From the NCBI RefSeq assembly GCF_019037185.1, contig NZ_JAHHXM010000004.1, positions 1-64,000 on the forward strand: a DNA stretch of 64,000 nucleotides, given 5' to 3'. Below are positions 1 to 10,244 of the stretch, one piece after another. The notes beneath the pieces were generated by a model. The model searched no databases. It saw only the letters and a list, made by a program, of their open reading frames with translations, and was not told the origin of the DNA. The stretch comes from Oceanobacillus caeni. GTDB taxonomy: Bacteria > Bacillota > Bacilli > Bacillales > Amphibacillaceae. The stretch's first letter is position 1, and the number at the start of each line of letters is the position of its first letter. The position numbers and the translations under genes are program-made.

Positions 1-33
1 TTCATAACTGTATCTTTTTAGTTGTCTTGCCAT
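1..33 (-). CDS. 5' end of an unidentified gene running off the window
   Basis: An ATG on the minus strand at 33 is preceded by an AGGGG-type ribosome binding site (about 39-45) and opens a frame reading MARQLKRYSYE to the window edge. Eleven codons are too few to identify the family. It would be co-directional with lipL, but the hairpin at 141-176 probably ends the lipL transcript first. Confidence 0.4.
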   Translation of the reverse strand, partial: MARQLKRYSYE

Positions 34-140
34 ATTCATCCCCTAATTTCTATCTTTTTCTACTATAAGATTATCAAATGAATAGGACACTTTCTAAAAT
101 TGTCTACTTTACTGATACAATAACAAATAGAACAATAAGA

Positions 141-176
141 AATTGGTCACTCATAAAATTCGATGAGTGACCAATT
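141..176 (-). terminator. Palindromic terminator downstream of lipL
   Basis: A perfect 14-bp inverted repeat (AATTGGTCACTCAT, 8-nt loop, ATGAGTGACCAATT). On the minus strand it is followed by a moderately T-rich stretch. It sits about 60 bp beyond the lipL stop. Its core arms GGTCACTCAT and ATGAGTG are the same as those in the 52-bp repeat array at 42.8-43.25 kb. Confidence 0.6.
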
Positions 177-233
177 TTGATAGAACGGTAAAAGACCGGG
201 AACACAAAAAAATCATTACGGATGCTAAACTTT

Positions 234-1094
234 CTAATACTTCCCCAAAACCTCCCAAATCGGTTTATTCCGTTTCTCCATTTGTGCATATCTTTTTTCA
301 AACACGTCACGTTCAGATTCAGAAAAAGATGTCTCTACTATTTTCTCACTAAAATTACGTAAGGCAGCTTGTACTCTATCCTTCATTTTCTCTACTGTCA
401 GATTTGTTTGAAGTAGTTTAGATAAAGAAGCCATCACATTTGGGTCAACCTCAGGATAGGTGAATTTTGTTTCTTCCTCTTTTTTGCTAATTCGATAAAA
501 ATCTCGAATAAGGTTTGCCCGTTCGTAACTATTTCCTTCTACATCTAAATAAATTTGCACGGCTGCACCATCTCGTACTCTTCGTTGAGAGATTCCAGCG
601 AATTTCTTTCCGTTAATACTTAAGTCATAATCACCAGGGCAATAGGAATGAACAATTTCATATGCTTCAATCTCATTCGTTAAATCTTGAAGCATATATT
701 GGACAAAACTTACCATTGCTTCATAGCAATCATGAATAGAAACCTCATGGATCCCCGGAATAACGAGAGAAAGATTTAAGACCCCGCCATCTAAGGCAAC
801 GGCAAGTCCGCCAGAATTTCGTATCACCACGTTGTATTCTTTATCAGCCAAAAAACGAACCCCTTCGTCAATATACGGAAGTCGAGCATCAGGTATCCCT
901 AAAACAATCGTTTTTGGGTGAACCCATAGCCGCATAACAGATGGAGAATCGCCATTGCTTACGGAAGTTGCTAAAGCATCGTCTATAGCAAAGGAACTTA
1001 AGGCTGTATAAGGTTTTCCGGAAAATGTTTCTATCTCGGAATGATCTATATATCTAAATGTCGTTTGCTGAATTACTTCTTTCCAATTTTTCAT
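234..1094 (-). CDS. lipL: Octanoyl-[GcvH]:protein N-octanoyltransferase LipL
   Basis: About 286 aa of the LplA/LipB/BirA-like lipoyl-transferase fold. LipL moves octanoyl groups from lipoylated/octanoylated GcvH to the E2 subunits of 2-oxo acid dehydrogenases in the cytoplasm. Visible features are the IRNSGGLAVALDGGVLN segment, typical of the substrate pocket, and the motif HSYCPGDYDLSINGKKFAGISQRR. That motif carries the candidate catalytic Cys and the conserved Lys. Length fits the B. subtilis protein (about 280 aa). I chose the ATG at 1094 because AGGTG lies 6 nt upstream; a GTG at 1103 is also open. The neighbour on the other strand is ywfO, as in related Bacillaceae. Confidence 0.9.
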   Translation of the reverse strand: MKNWKEVIQQTTFRYIDHSEIETFSGKPYTALSSFAIDDALATSVSNGDSPSVMRLWVHPKTIVLGIPDARLPYIDEGVRFLADKEYNVVIRNSGGLAVALDGGVLNLSLVIPGIHEVSIHDCYEAMVSFVQYMLQDLTNEIEAYEIVHSYCPGDYDLSINGKKFAGISQRRVRDGAAVQIYLDVEGNSYERANLIRDFYRISKKEEETKFTYPEVDPNVMASLSKLLQTNLTVEKMKDRVQAALRNFSEKIVETSFSESERDVFEKRYAQMEKRNKPIWEVLGKY

Positions 1095-1250
1095 TTTCTG
1101 CACCTAACCCTTTTTATAAGTCCAGACTCAGTGCCCAGCGACTAGCAAGACTTCCCTCATCTCTGTATGTCGTTAAACGGACACTTCCTCTTTTCCACTA
1201 AGTATTATATAATATATATTAAAATTGTCGAAAAGAAACGGATGGAGAAA

Positions 1251-2570
1251 ATGGCATATAAGGATCAGCAACTGTCGGAAGAAAAGGTTTTTAAAGATCC
1301 TGTACATCGGTATGTTCATGTTCGGGATCGAGTTATATGGGATTTAATCGCAACACCAGAATTTCAGAGACTGCGTCGAATAAAGCAACTTGGAACAACG
1401 AATTTGACTTTTCATGGGGCGGAACACAGTCGCTTTAATCATTCTCTTGGTGTATATGAAATTGTTAGAAGGATAATCAATAATTTTGAAAATCAATCAC
1501 ATTGGAATAAGGAAGAGCGGTTGCTTTGCTTATGTGCTGCTTTATTACATGATTTAGGACATGGGCCATTTTCACATTCCTTTGAAAAAGTATTTAAGCT
1601 TGATCATGAATATTTTACCCAACAAATTATAATTGGCGACACAAATATCCATAAAATATTGGAAAGAGTAAGTCCTGGCTTTTCGAAAGAAGTAGCTGAC
1701 GTCATTGCAAAAACATATGAGGACAAGCTTGTCGTAAGTCTTATCTCCAGTCAAATTGATGCGGACCGAATGGATTATCTGCAGCGTGATGCGTATTATA
1801 CAGGGGTAAGCTATGGCCATTTTGATATGGAAAGAATTCTAAGAGTAATGCGGCCGATAGAGGATCAAGTTGTCATTAAGTCAACGGGAATGCATGCGGT
1901 CGAAGATTATATTATGAGTCGATACCAAATGTATTGGCAAGTATATTTCCATCCCGTGACAAGAAGTGCGGAAGTTATCCTTTCTAAAATTTTACATCGC
2001 GCAAAAGAGTTGTATGAATCCAAAGAATTCACATTTAAATTAAAACCTATCCACTTTATTTCTTTTTTTGAGGGTAAGGTAAAGTTAGATGAATACTTAA
2101 AATTAGATGAATCGATTGTTTATTTTTATTTTCAAGCGTGGCAAGAAGAACAGGATGAGATTTTACGAGATTTATGCGAACGATTCATGAATCGAAGGCT
2201 ATTTAAATACGTGGAATTTAATCCAAACTTACAAATGAAACAGTGGATGGAACTATATCAATTATTTCAAAACGCTGGTATAGATCCAGAATATTATCTG
2301 GTTGTCGACTCCTCATCCGATTTGCCATATGATTTTTATCGTCCAGGTGAGGAAGGGGAACGCCTGCCTATTCACTTAGTGATGCCTGATAACTCATTGA
2401 AGGAATTGTCTAGACATTCCGATATTGTAGAAGCGATATCAGGGAAAAAACGTACGGATCACAAATTATATTTTCCAAAAGACCGCTTGGATGCATTAGA
2501 AAATGAAGAACTTAAAAATAAGATTATGGAAATTTTATATGGCCAAGGAGAGGTAAGAGATGTTAGATAA
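1251..2570 (+). CDS. ywfO: HD-domain phosphohydrolase YwfO (dNTPase-like)
   Basis: About 439 aa. The N-terminal HD domain shows FHGAEHSRFNHSLGVYEI and LLHDLGHGPFSHSFEKVF, giving the H...HD...D metal-binding set of dGTPase-like phosphohydrolases. SQIDADRMDYLQRDAYYTG is the second conserved block. The family member in Bacillus/Enterococcus hydrolyses (deoxy)nucleoside triphosphates and is allosterically controlled by nucleotides; activity here is inferred from that. The frame is open further upstream, but MAYKDQQLSEEKVFKDP matches the family N-terminus and a GGAG lies just ahead of this ATG. The ATG at 1242 is an alternative with a poorer ribosome binding site. The stop overlaps ywgA by 11 bp, so the two are translationally coupled. 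Confidence 0.88.
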   Translation: MAYKDQQLSEEKVFKDPVHRYVHVRDRVIWDLIATPEFQRLRRIKQLGTTNLTFHGAEHSRFNHSLGVYEIVRRIINNFENQSHWNKEERLLCLCAALLHDLGHGPFSHSFEKVFKLDHEYFTQQIIIGDTNIHKILERVSPGFSKEVADVIAKTYEDKLVVSLISSQIDADRMDYLQRDAYYTGVSYGHFDMERILRVMRPIEDQVVIKSTGMHAVEDYIMSRYQMYWQVYFHPVTRSAEVILSKILHRAKELYESKEFTFKLKPIHFISFFEGKVKLDEYLKLDESIVYFYFQAWQEEQDEILRDLCERFMNRRLFKYVEFNPNLQMKQWMELYQLFQNAGIDPEYYLVVDSSSDLPYDFYRPGEEGERLPIHLVMPDNSLKELSRHSDIVEAISGKKRTDHKLYFPKDRLDALENEELKNKIMEILYGQGEVRDVR

Positions 2571-3057
2571 TCATGCAAAGTTAATGCAGTTTTTTTCAGT
2601 TGCCGAAAATGTAACGGGACGGAAAAAGTTGCAAAAGATGATTTATATCTTGCAAAAATGTAATATTCCATTTGAAGAAAAATATAATTTTCATTTTTAC
2701 GGTCCTTATTCGGAGGAATTAACTTTACGGGTGGAGGAACTTTGTAATCTAGGTTTTCTCCATGAGATAAAAGAAGATAAAAGCAATTATTATCAATATA
2801 ATTATACAATTACGGATGATGGTAAAGAATTTTTGCAGCAATTTGCATTAGATATGCCTAATTACGAAGAAAAGGTAGAAAAATTAAAAGAAAAAAGCTC
2901 GCGTTTCCTTGAATTAGTAGCCACTATGTTTTACTTTGATTATTTACCAATAGAAGAGATGATAGGAAAAGTTCATAAAGTAAAACCAAAACAAAACTAT
3001 AGTGAAGAAGAAATAAAAGAAGCAATCCAGTTTATGAAAGAAATCACGCTTAACTAA
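2560..3057 (+). CDS. ywgA: YwgA family protein
   Basis: 165 aa, predicted cytosolic and helix-rich. It matches the conserved hypothetical YwgA in sequence style and position directly after ywfO. The N-terminal block (FFSVAENVTGRKKLQKMIYILQ...YNFHFYGPYSEEL) resembles a winged-helix-like fold with the HFYGPYS signature seen in this family; that reading is tentative. There is no known catalytic motif. The start codon overlaps the end of ywfO, so the two probably form one operon, closed by the hairpin at 3056-3104. Function unknown. Confidence 0.8.
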   Translation: MLDNHAKLMQFFSVAENVTGRKKLQKMIYILQKCNIPFEEKYNFHFYGPYSEELTLRVEELCNLGFLHEIKEDKSNYYQYNYTITDDGKEFLQQFALDMPNYEEKVEKLKEKSSRFLELVATMFYFDYLPIEEMIGKVHKVKPKQNYSEEEIKEAIQFMKEITLN

Positions 3058-3104
3058 GACCTATGTAGGATGATGCTGTATCCTGTTCGGTCTTTTCTTT
3101 TTTT
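3056..3104 (+). terminator. Intrinsic terminator of ywfO-ywgA
   Basis: Two-part stem: AAGACC with GGTCTT outside, AGGAT with ATCCT inside. It is followed by TTTTCTTTTTTT. Confidence 0.7.
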
Positions 3105-3258
3105 GAGCCTACGCAAGAAGTCAGAACAGAGTGTATTTGGAATGCGAACGATTTGTATAAATTATAGTTTGCAATAAGTGAAACGAAGTATGAACTCTGG
3201 TAAAATTAGTGAAAATAGGAATAGAATAGACGCGAGTAAAAAGGGAGGATTTCTTTTT

Positions 3259-3768
3259 ATGAGTAATGATAAAGATAAGAAAAATGCTTTTACCATTATT
3301 AAAGATGACTCGACGGATGGTCATGGTGGCTATGGCGGCGGAGTAATAAGTTTAGAAAACATGTCATCTGTTATTGTCGATCCGAATGAAAATGAAGCGT
3401 ATGTCGATATGGATGCGATGCATGCACGTAGTAAAATAGAGCGTCGTGTAAAATGGACTCACGTAAAAGAAGAAGTACCAAATGGAAAGTTATACTGGAT
3501 TGTCTGGGTGAATGTGGAACGTACTGAAAAAGGCAAGTTTTATAGTGGGGTAGCGGCAAGTGAAATTCTAGTTGATCGTGAAAATAAAAGAGCCTATAAA
3601 TTCATGCCAGAGCATATTAAACATATGGAAAGCTCTTTAAAAGGTAAAGTTATGGTAGACCACATGGATGACCATTCCAGAAAACTATTAAAAGATTATC
3701 TAGAGAACTTTGATAAGGAAATGTGGGAACTATCATCTGACGAGTTGAAAGAAGAATTATCAAAGTAA
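3259..3768 (+). CDS. ywhD: YwhD family protein
   Basis: 169 aa, cytosolic, function unknown. It is recognisable as YwhD by SxSTDGHGGYGGGVISLENMS near residues 18-38, VPNGKLYWIVWV mid-protein and the C-terminal MVDHMDDHSRKLLKDYL. These match the B. subtilis protein, which also lies next to pbpG (ywhE). I chose the ATG at 3259 because AGGGAGGA lies about 9 nt upstream; the frame extends 27 codons further without a ribosome binding site. It converges on pbpG with a shared bidirectional terminator. Confidence 0.85.
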   Translation: MSNDKDKKNAFTIIKDDSTDGHGGYGGGVISLENMSSVIVDPNENEAYVDMDAMHARSKIERRVKWTHVKEEVPNGKLYWIVWVNVERTEKGKFYSGVAASEILVDRENKRAYKFMPEHIKHMESSLKGKVMVDHMDDHSRKLLKDYLENFDKEMWELSSDELKEELSK

Positions 3769-3856
3769 GAAAATATGAATATTTTGTGAACGTATTGTAC
3801 TTTGTGATGGAAATTTGTAAAATAGGCTTACACGGACAAACATGTATTACTAGGAC

Positions 3857-3899
3857 AAAAAAGAAACTGACAACGATATCGTTGTCGGTTTCTTTTTTT
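3857..3899. terminator. Bidirectional terminator between ywhD and pbpG
   Basis: Near-perfect palindrome centred on CAACGATATCGTTG, with A-run and T-run flanks (AAAAAAGAAACTGAC ... GTCGGTTTCTTTTTTT). It can end transcription from both convergent genes. Confidence 0.85.
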
Positions 3900-3909
3900 G
3901 CCCACTTTA

Positions 3910-5952
3910 TCAAGTTCCGAATAAGGAATCGAAAATTCTCTTAAAAGGCCCATCGTTACTATCTTCTTCTTTTGGTTTCATATCATGGGGAAAATGATCT
4001 GTACAATACTGTTTAGGTTCAGAGCCTTTTTCAAAATACATGACACGACTAACCTTGCAATACGGTGTGGCAAGATTGCCTGTTTGTGGATCGATTGCAA
4101 CCCCAACAACTCCATTCGGTACTTCAAATGACTTTTCAGGTAAACCTTCATGGGCTTTTTCCATAAAGGAAGCCCAAACCTTTTTCGGATATCCTGATTC
4201 TGCTACTACTTCCATCACGCGATTATCATCATATCCGCCCCAAACACCGGCCACTAGCTGAGGACTAAATCCAATCATCCAACTGTCTGATTTTGTTGAT
4301 CCTGACTTTCCCGCATACACGCGAGATAATTGATTGGCAATGGGAGCACCGGTTACAGAGGCATAGCCATCCAGTTGTCGATCGAACACTCCGGTCATCA
4401 AATCTGCAAGTATAAAGGTTTGCTTAGGATCAAGGACTAAATCTCCTAGATTATTATCTTTTTCGTAAATCGTTTTTCCATCACGGTTTATAATCCTTTC
4501 AATTGTGTAACTATTGATTTCATGGCCACCATTCGCTATCATTCCATATCCTGTAACCATTTCTTCTAAGGAAACGGAAGCAGATCCTAAAGCTAGTGAT
4601 GGGACTTCTGGAAGTTCCCCAGATAAACCGAATCTTCTCGCAGTATTTACGAGCTTTTTAGGGGTTAGATATAAATTGGTTTTTACAGCATAGATATTAT
4701 CTGATAATGCTAGAGCTTGTGCTAATGAAATAGGTTCGTAAGCATAATAGTCATTAAAGTTACTTGGACGATATACTTCTCCGTCCTCTAGCTCGAACGC
4801 AGTCGGTTTACTCATTAGCATGGTACTTGGGGTATATCCATTTTCTAAAGCAGCATAGTATAAAAATGGCTTGAAAGTAGATCCAGCCATTCTTCTTGCA
4901 TTAACTGCACGATTAAATGGACTTTCTGAATAATCACGTCCTCCTACCATTGCTTTAATTGCTCCAGTTTTTGGATCCATAGCCAATGCACCAATTTGCA
5001 TTTCACTTGCTTGATCTATCGTTTTGGAGACAGAATCTTCTAATCCAATTTGCATCTCACTATCGAGAGTAGTATATATTTCAAATCCACCGGAGCGAAT
5101 TTCTTCTGTATCCAGTTCTAATATTTTTGCAGCCTCTTTCAAAACGGCATCTTGGAAATAAGGCCCAATCGAATCGTTGTCTTCCTTCTTCGTCTTAGAG
5201 TAAGCAAGGGTGGTTGTTTTGGCATTCTGATATTCGTCAGGTGAAATCATATTGTTCGTTAACATTAACTGTAATATTTGTTCTTGACGTTGTTCAGCAT
5301 TTTCCTTATCATTTAACGGAGAATAATAGGTCGGTCCCTTTGGTATTCCCGCTAACATGGCCGCTTCGGCAACATCCAGGTCTTTAGAAGATTTATCAAA
5401 GAAATAGTTACTTGCTGCTTCAATTCCATAGGAACCATGTCCGTAATAAATGGAGTTCAAATATCCTTCCAAAATTTCACCCTTGGAGTAATACATTTCC
5501 AAACGAACGGTATAAAAGGCTTCTTTTATCTTTCGGTCCCAAGTTTTTTCATGGGAGAGGTAGAGGTTTCTAGCTAATTGTTGTGTTAATGTACTAGCCC
5601 CTTCTTTTAATGTTCCGGAAGTTACATTTTGAAAAATTGCACCAATAATTCGTTTATAATCAAATCCATTGTGTTCTTTAAAATGCTGATCCTCCACAAT
5701 CAATGTTGCATTAATAATATGAGGAGACATATCGTTTAAATCAACCCAATATCGATCTTCCGCACTACGCTCTTCACCAATCACCTCATTGGAGTTATTG
5801 TAATAAATCGTATTCTCTTCATTCATAAGGGGTGGAGGACCTAATATAAAACTAATCGTATAGATTCCAATGATAGAGAGTAGAACAATGCCTACTAAAG
5901 TAGTGATTAATTTAAAAATAAGTCGGTATTTTCTAAGTCTGCTTTTATTCAT
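3910..5952 (-). CDS. pbpG: Class A penicillin-binding protein PbpG (PBP2d-like)
   Basis: 680 aa bifunctional murein synthase. It has one N-terminal membrane anchor (about residues 12-37). A GT51 transglycosylase follows, with EDQHFKEHNGFD (catalytic Glu about 87) and EGASTLTQQLARNL. The transpeptidase carries SxxK at Ser358/Lys361 (GSTFKPF), SDN at 417-419 and a KSGS at 549-552 in place of KTGT/S. Length and neighbours (ywhD, speE) match B. subtilis PbpG (YwhE), a sporulation-specific PBP made in the forespore for germ-cell-wall synthesis; the forespore role is inferred from that. I prefer the ATG at 5952 to the GTG at 5955 because TGAGG lies about 7 nt upstream. Confidence 0.92.
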   Translation of the reverse strand: MNKSRLRKYRLIFKLITTLVGIVLLSIIGIYTISFILGPPPLMNEENTIYYNNSNEVIGEERSAEDRYWVDLNDMSPHIINATLIVEDQHFKEHNGFDYKRIIGAIFQNVTSGTLKEGASTLTQQLARNLYLSHEKTWDRKIKEAFYTVRLEMYYSKGEILEGYLNSIYYGHGSYGIEAASNYFFDKSSKDLDVAEAAMLAGIPKGPTYYSPLNDKENAEQRQEQILQLMLTNNMISPDEYQNAKTTTLAYSKTKKEDNDSIGPYFQDAVLKEAAKILELDTEEIRSGGFEIYTTLDSEMQIGLEDSVSKTIDQASEMQIGALAMDPKTGAIKAMVGGRDYSESPFNRAVNARRMAGSTFKPFLYYAALENGYTPSTMLMSKPTAFELEDGEVYRPSNFNDYYAYEPISLAQALALSDNIYAVKTNLYLTPKKLVNTARRFGLSGELPEVPSLALGSASVSLEEMVTGYGMIANGGHEINSYTIERIINRDGKTIYEKDNNLGDLVLDPKQTFILADLMTGVFDRQLDGYASVTGAPIANQLSRVYAGKSGSTKSDSWMIGFSPQLVAGVWGGYDDNRVMEVVAESGYPKKVWASFMEKAHEGLPEKSFEVPNGVVGVAIDPQTGNLATPYCKVSRVMYFEKGSEPKQYCTDHFPHDMKPKEEDSNDGPFKRIFDSLFGT

Positions 5953-6110
5953 CACAAAACCTCATCATTCTAGTTTAACGTGTGTATTACTACCATTATG
6001 GGAAAAGATAAATACAAATAAACATTGAAATACGAAGGGAATTAGCTTTAGGTTAGGCAAACGCTGGATGTGACCTTTCTTAAGACCTTCTAATTCATTT
6101 AAAAAAATAC

Positions 6111-6138
6111 TTGTTTTTTTCAAGAATTTCTCTATAAT
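6111..6138 (+). promoter_or_regulatory. Sigma-A-type promoter for speE-speB
   Basis: TTGTTT (6111-6116), 16-bp spacer, then a perfect TATAAT (6133-6138). It lies about 70 bp before the speE start. Confidence 0.55.
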
Positions 6139-6205
6139 TTAAAAACGATTTAAAAAACGGTTTTTTACGGAAAAATAGATTTCTACATTAGGAGATGAAC
6201 GAACG

Positions 6206-7033
6206 TTGAGTATTTGGTTCACAGAAAAGCAAACGGACAATTTTGGGATTACTGCAAAAATAAAGCAAACCTTTGTTTCTGAACGAACAGATTTTCAAGA
6301 ATTACAAATGGTTGAAACAGAAGAGTGGGGAAATATGCTCATTTTAGATGATATGGTAATGACAACGGAGAAGGACGAGTTTGTTTATCACGAAATGGTT
6401 GCACATGTTCCGTTATTCACCCATCCAAATCCGAAAAATGTACTTGTTGTTGGTGGGGGAGATGGCGGTGCAATACGTGAAGTGTTGAAACACCAATCGG
6501 TTGAGAGGGTAACGCTTGTTGACATTGATGGAAAGGTTATTGAGTATTCTAAGAAGTACCTTCCAACTATTGCAAGCGGCTATAATGATAAGCGTGTAGA
6601 AGTAAAAGTAGAAGATGGTTTTATGTATATCGCCGATAGTAAAAAAGCGTTTGATGTCATCATGGTTGACTCTACAGAACCGGTTGGCCCAGCAGTTAAT
6701 CTTTTCACGAAAGGTTTTTATGCAGCAATTCATGAAGCTCTAACAGATGACGGTGTATTTGTGGCACAAACGGATAATCCGTGGTTTAAAGCGGACTTAA
6801 TTAAACAGGCCTTCCACGATGTGCAGGAGATTTTCCCTGTAACGCGTTTGTATACGGCAAACATCCCAACTTATCCGAGCGGTCTATGGACATTTACGAT
6901 GGGAAGTAAAATTCATGATCCGTTAAAAGTGAAAGAAGAACGTTTCTTTGAAATGGAGACAAAATACTTTACTCCAGAAATCCATTTTGCCTCTTTCGTA
7001 TTGCCTAAATTTGTGAAAGATATGACGAAATAA
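6206..7033 (+). CDS. speE: Polyamine aminopropyltransferase (spermidine synthase)
   Basis: 275 aa. It transfers the aminopropyl group of decarboxylated S-adenosylmethionine to putrescine to make spermidine. The Rossmann-like core is clear: [33 protein letters not shown] and the gate/catalytic [11 protein letters not shown] with the conserved Asp. QTDNPWF and [12 protein letters not shown] complete the family set. Initiation is at a TTG (6206) with AGGAGATG spaced about 8 nt upstream; length and N-terminus (SIWFTEKQT) fit this start. It is followed after 14 bp by speB, so putrescine formation and use are co-transcribed. Confidence 0.97.
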   Translation: MSIWFTEKQTDNFGITAKIKQTFVSERTDFQELQMVETEEWGNMLILDDMVMTTEKDEFVYHEMVAHVPLFTHPNPKNVLVVGGGDGGAIREVLKHQSVERVTLVDIDGKVIEYSKKYLPTIASGYNDKRVEVKVEDGFMYIADSKKAFDVIMVDSTEPVGPAVNLFTKGFYAAIHEALTDDGVFVAQTDNPWFKADLIKQAFHDVQEIFPVTRLYTANIPTYPSGLWTFTMGSKIHDPLKVKEERFFEMETKYFTPEIHFASFVLPKFVKDMTK

Positions 7034-7047
7034 GGGGAGAAACAGAC

Positions 7048-7920
7048 GTGAGATTTGACGAAGCATATTCAGGTAAAGTTTTTATTATGTCAGGTTCAGA
7101 CTTTGAAAAGGCAAAAGCTGTTATTTATGGAATGCCAATGGACTGGACGGTTAGCTTCCGTCCGGGTTCTCGTTTTGGTCCAGGACGAATAAGGGAAGCA
7201 TCAATCGGTCTTGAAGAATATAGTCCTTATATGGATAAGCATTTAGAAGAAATTGATTTTTTCGATGCGGGGGACATACCTTTACCTTTTGGAAATGCAG
7301 AACGAAGCCTTCATATGATTCGCGATTATATAGACCAGTTATTACAGTTGGAAAAGTTTCCGATAGGGCTTGGTGGGGAGCATCTTGTGACATGGCCCAT
7401 CATTCAATCGATGTATAAAAAGTATCCCGACATGGCATTTATCCATATCGATGCCCATGCTGATTTAAGAGAGGAATATGAAGGAGAGTCTTTGTCCCAC
7501 TCTACTCCAGTAAGAAAGATTTGCGATTTAATTGGACCTGAAAATGTTTATTCATTCGGCATTCGCTCAGGTATGCGTGAGGAGTTTCAATTTGTAAACG
7601 AAAGTGGTATGCACATGTCTAGATTTCAAGTAGCCGAACCACTACGTAAAATTTTACCGACCCTAAGTGGTAGAAACGTATATGTGACGATTGATATAGA
7701 CGTCCTTGACCCGGCATATGCCCCAGGAACTGGAACAGCAGAAGCAGGTGGAATTACCTCCAACGAATTATTGGAAGCCATCCAATTAATTGCTGAATCA
7801 GACATCAGCGTCATCGGTGCCGATCTCGTAGAAGTAGCACCAGTCTACGATCACTCTGAAAAAACAGCTATTGCAGCGAGCAAATTTATTAGAGAAATTT
7901 TACTTGGTTGGGTGAAGTAG
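7048..7920 (+). CDS. speB: Agmatinase
   Basis: 290 aa ureohydrolase that splits agmatine to putrescine and urea. The binuclear manganese ligands are visible in GGEHLVTWP, IDAHADLR and DIDVLDPAYAPGTGT. PMDWTVSFRPGSRFGP is the N-terminal substrate loop. The start is a GTG (7048) with AAGGGGAG about 10 nt upstream; length equals the B. subtilis protein. It supplies SpeE with putrescine. Confidence 0.97.
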   Translation: MRFDEAYSGKVFIMSGSDFEKAKAVIYGMPMDWTVSFRPGSRFGPGRIREASIGLEEYSPYMDKHLEEIDFFDAGDIPLPFGNAERSLHMIRDYIDQLLQLEKFPIGLGGEHLVTWPIIQSMYKKYPDMAFIHIDAHADLREEYEGESLSHSTPVRKICDLIGPENVYSFGIRSGMREEFQFVNESGMHMSRFQVAEPLRKILPTLSGRNVYVTIDIDVLDPAYAPGTGTAEAGGITSNELLEAIQLIAESDISVIGADLVEVAPVYDHSEKTAIAASKFIREILLGWVK

Positions 7921-7950
7921 TTAATCTGGAGCAACATATATTGAAAAAAC

Positions 7951-7976
7951 ATGCCTATTATAGCTATAATAGGCAT
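7951..7976 (+). other. Strong hairpin between speB and ywiB
   Basis: Perfect palindrome (ATGCCTATTATAG ... CTATAATAGGCAT) without a clear T-run. It could be a weak terminator or an mRNA 3'-end stabiliser for speE-speB. Confidence 0.5.
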
Positions 7977-8005
7977 TATATGACTTTAAGTAAAAGGGCG
8001 ATAAT

Positions 8006-8446
8006 ATGAGTTCTGTTCAAAGAAATATAAAAGTTAAACTTCAAACCACTATTGATGACCAAGGTTCTAAGGAACATAATGAAATCAAAAGCACTGGGAA
8101 GTTTTATAGAAAAGGAAAAATGGACGTCCTTATCTTTGACGAGATAATGGAGAAAGAAATGAAAGTAAAAAACTTCATTACGATCCAAGAAGGCTCCGTC
8201 AATATTAAACGCACTGGCCTAGTATCAATGAATCAAAAATTTGATATCAACCGTCGCACTGAAAATGTATATAAACATCCACATGGTGCAATACATATGG
8301 AAACATTCACAAAAAAAATTGCGTATAAATTAAAAGACGAAGCCTGTGGGCAGCTCATTCTATCCTATACGGTAAAATTAAATGGACAGCCTGATGAACG
8401 GAAACACGAATTAATACTTAGTTTTAATGAGGAGGATTCCCAATGA
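8006..8446 (+). CDS. ywiB: YwiB family protein (DUF1934), calycin-like
   Basis: 146 aa, cytosolic, mainly beta strands. It matches the conserved YwiB/DUF1934 family ([11 protein letters not shown]..., [12 protein letters not shown]-like [20 protein letters not shown]). Its stop overlaps the argS start by 4 bp (ATGA), the conserved ywiB-argS arrangement of Bacillaceae. Biochemical role unknown. Confidence 0.85.
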   Translation: MSSVQRNIKVKLQTTIDDQGSKEHNEIKSTGKFYRKGKMDVLIFDEIMEKEMKVKNFITIQEGSVNIKRTGLVSMNQKFDINRRTENVYKHPHGAIHMETFTKKIAYKLKDEACGQLILSYTVKLNGQPDERKHELILSFNEEDSQ

Positions 8447-10113
8447 ATGTATTGGAACAAACAGAGGATACATTAAGACAGGAAATAGCAAATGCGGTAA
8501 TCAATGCAAATCTAGCAACGAAAGAAGAACTTCCTGATATTGTATTAGAAAAACCAAAAGATAAAGCACATGGTGATTTTGCGGCAAATATCGCTATGCA
8601 ATTAGCTAGAATTGCGAAAAAAGCACCTCGTCAAATTGCAGATGAAATCATTCAACATCTTGACCAATCGAAAGCATCTATTGAAAAAGTGGAAGTCGCT
8701 GGTCCAGGATTTATTAACTTTTTTATGAAAAATGACTTTTTAGGCGACATTATTCCAACGATTCTTGAAGCAGGAGAAACATATGGAAAAACGAATACAG
8801 GTAAAGGAGAAAAAATTCAAGTAGAATTCGTTTCCGTTAACCCTACTGGAGACCTTCACTTAGGACATGCCCGTGGTGCTGCATATGGTGATGTACTTTG
8901 TAATGTTTTAGATGCTGCGGGGTTCGAGGTTCAGCGAGAATACTATATTAATGATGCTGGAAATCAAATTGACAATCTTGCCTATTCTGTCGAAGCCCGT
9001 TATTTACAACAATTAGGAAAAGATGTTGAAATGCCTGAAGATGGTTATCATGGCCAAGCAATTATTGAAATTGCTAAAAAAATTGTTGCACAAGATGGTG
9101 ATAAATGGGTAGACCGTAAGCAAGAAGAACGGATTGCATACTTTAAAGAATTCGGTTTACAGTCCTCTCTAGAAAATATTAAAAATGATTTAAAGGCTTT
9201 TCGTGTAGAGTTTGATAATTGGTTCTCTGAAAGATCACTTTATCAAGATAACAAAATTGCAGATGCATTGAAAAAATTAGATGAAGGTAATTATATTTAT
9301 GAAAAAGACGATGCTACATGGTTTAAGTCAACAGAATTCGGTGACGATAAAGATCGTGTGTTAGTGAAAAAAGATGGAAGTTACACTTATTTAACACCAG
9401 ATATCGCTTATCATAAAGATAAATTAGATAGAGGCTTTAACCAGCTAATTGACGTTTGGGGAGCGGATCATCACGGCTATGTACCAAGAATGCGTGCGGC
9501 GATACAAGCTTTAGGCTACCCATCTGAAAAATTCCATGTAAAAATTATTCAAATGGTTAACCTTTTCGAAGGTGGAGAAAAGGTCCGAATGAGTAAACGA
9601 ACAGGTAGAGCGATAGCATTACGTGATTTAATAGAGGATGTTGGGGTAGATGCAGCACGTTATTTCTTCGTAACTCGTTCCAATGATTCCCAACTAGATT
9701 TTGATATGGATCTTGCACGTTCACAGTCCAATGAAAATCCAATCTATTATGTTCAATATGCACATGCTAGAATTTGTACGATGTTAGAACAAGCAAAAAA
9801 CAAAGGATTCAACATAGAATCTACATATGATGCAGGGCTACTAACAGCTGAAAAAGAAGTAGATTTATTGAAGAAGCTTGGGGAATTCCCTCAAGTTGTT
9901 GCAGAAGCAGCAGAAAAACAATTACCGCATAAAGTGACACAATACGTATTTGATTTAGCTACTTTATTGCATAGCTTTTACAATGCAGAGAAAGTGTTGG
10001 ATCAAGAAAATAAAGAACGGACAAACGCTCGTATTGCTTTAATGAAAGGTGTACGAACTACGTTAGCAAACGGATTAAAACTGATTGGAGTTTCCGCTCC
10101 AGAAAAAATGTAA
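8443..10113 (+). CDS. argS: Arginyl-tRNA synthetase
   Basis: 556 aa class Ia synthetase that charges tRNA-Arg. The order is an N-terminal Arg-specific additional domain (about 1-110), the HIGH-type motif in [17 protein letters not shown], the catalytic core with [15 protein letters not shown], the KMSKS-type loop in [10 protein letters not shown], and the C-terminal anticodon-binding helices. The start overlaps ywiB by 4 bp. GAGGAG lies about 9 nt upstream of the ATG. Confidence 0.98.
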   Translation: MNVLEQTEDTLRQEIANAVINANLATKEELPDIVLEKPKDKAHGDFAANIAMQLARIAKKAPRQIADEIIQHLDQSKASIEKVEVAGPGFINFFMKNDFLGDIIPTILEAGETYGKTNTGKGEKIQVEFVSVNPTGDLHLGHARGAAYGDVLCNVLDAAGFEVQREYYINDAGNQIDNLAYSVEARYLQQLGKDVEMPEDGYHGQAIIEIAKKIVAQDGDKWVDRKQEERIAYFKEFGLQSSLENIKNDLKAFRVEFDNWFSERSLYQDNKIADALKKLDEGNYIYEKDDATWFKSTEFGDDKDRVLVKKDGSYTYLTPDIAYHKDKLDRGFNQLIDVWGADHHGYVPRMRAAIQALGYPSEKFHVKIIQMVNLFEGGEKVRMSKRTGRAIALRDLIEDVGVDAARYFFVTRSNDSQLDFDMDLARSQSNENPIYYVQYAHARICTMLEQAKNKGFNIESTYDAGLLTAEKEVDLLKKLGEFPQVVAEAAEKQLPHKVTQYVFDLATLLHSFYNAEKVLDQENKERTNARIALMKGVRTTLANGLKLIGVSAPEKM

Positions 10114-10163
10114 GTAGACAAAGCTGTCATATCTGTAGAACTAGAAACATAAAGATATACTAG

Positions 10164-10203
10164 AAAACACTATTTCCTCATAATAAGGGATAGTGTTTTT
10201 TTG
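10164..10203 (+). terminator. Intrinsic terminator of argS
   Basis: Stem AACACTAT ... ATAGTGTT with inner TTCC/GGGA pairing, followed by a T7 run. Confidence 0.8.
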
Positions 10204-10244
10204 TTGTCTAATAGACTAAAAACTTTAAATTTTTTAATTTTGGT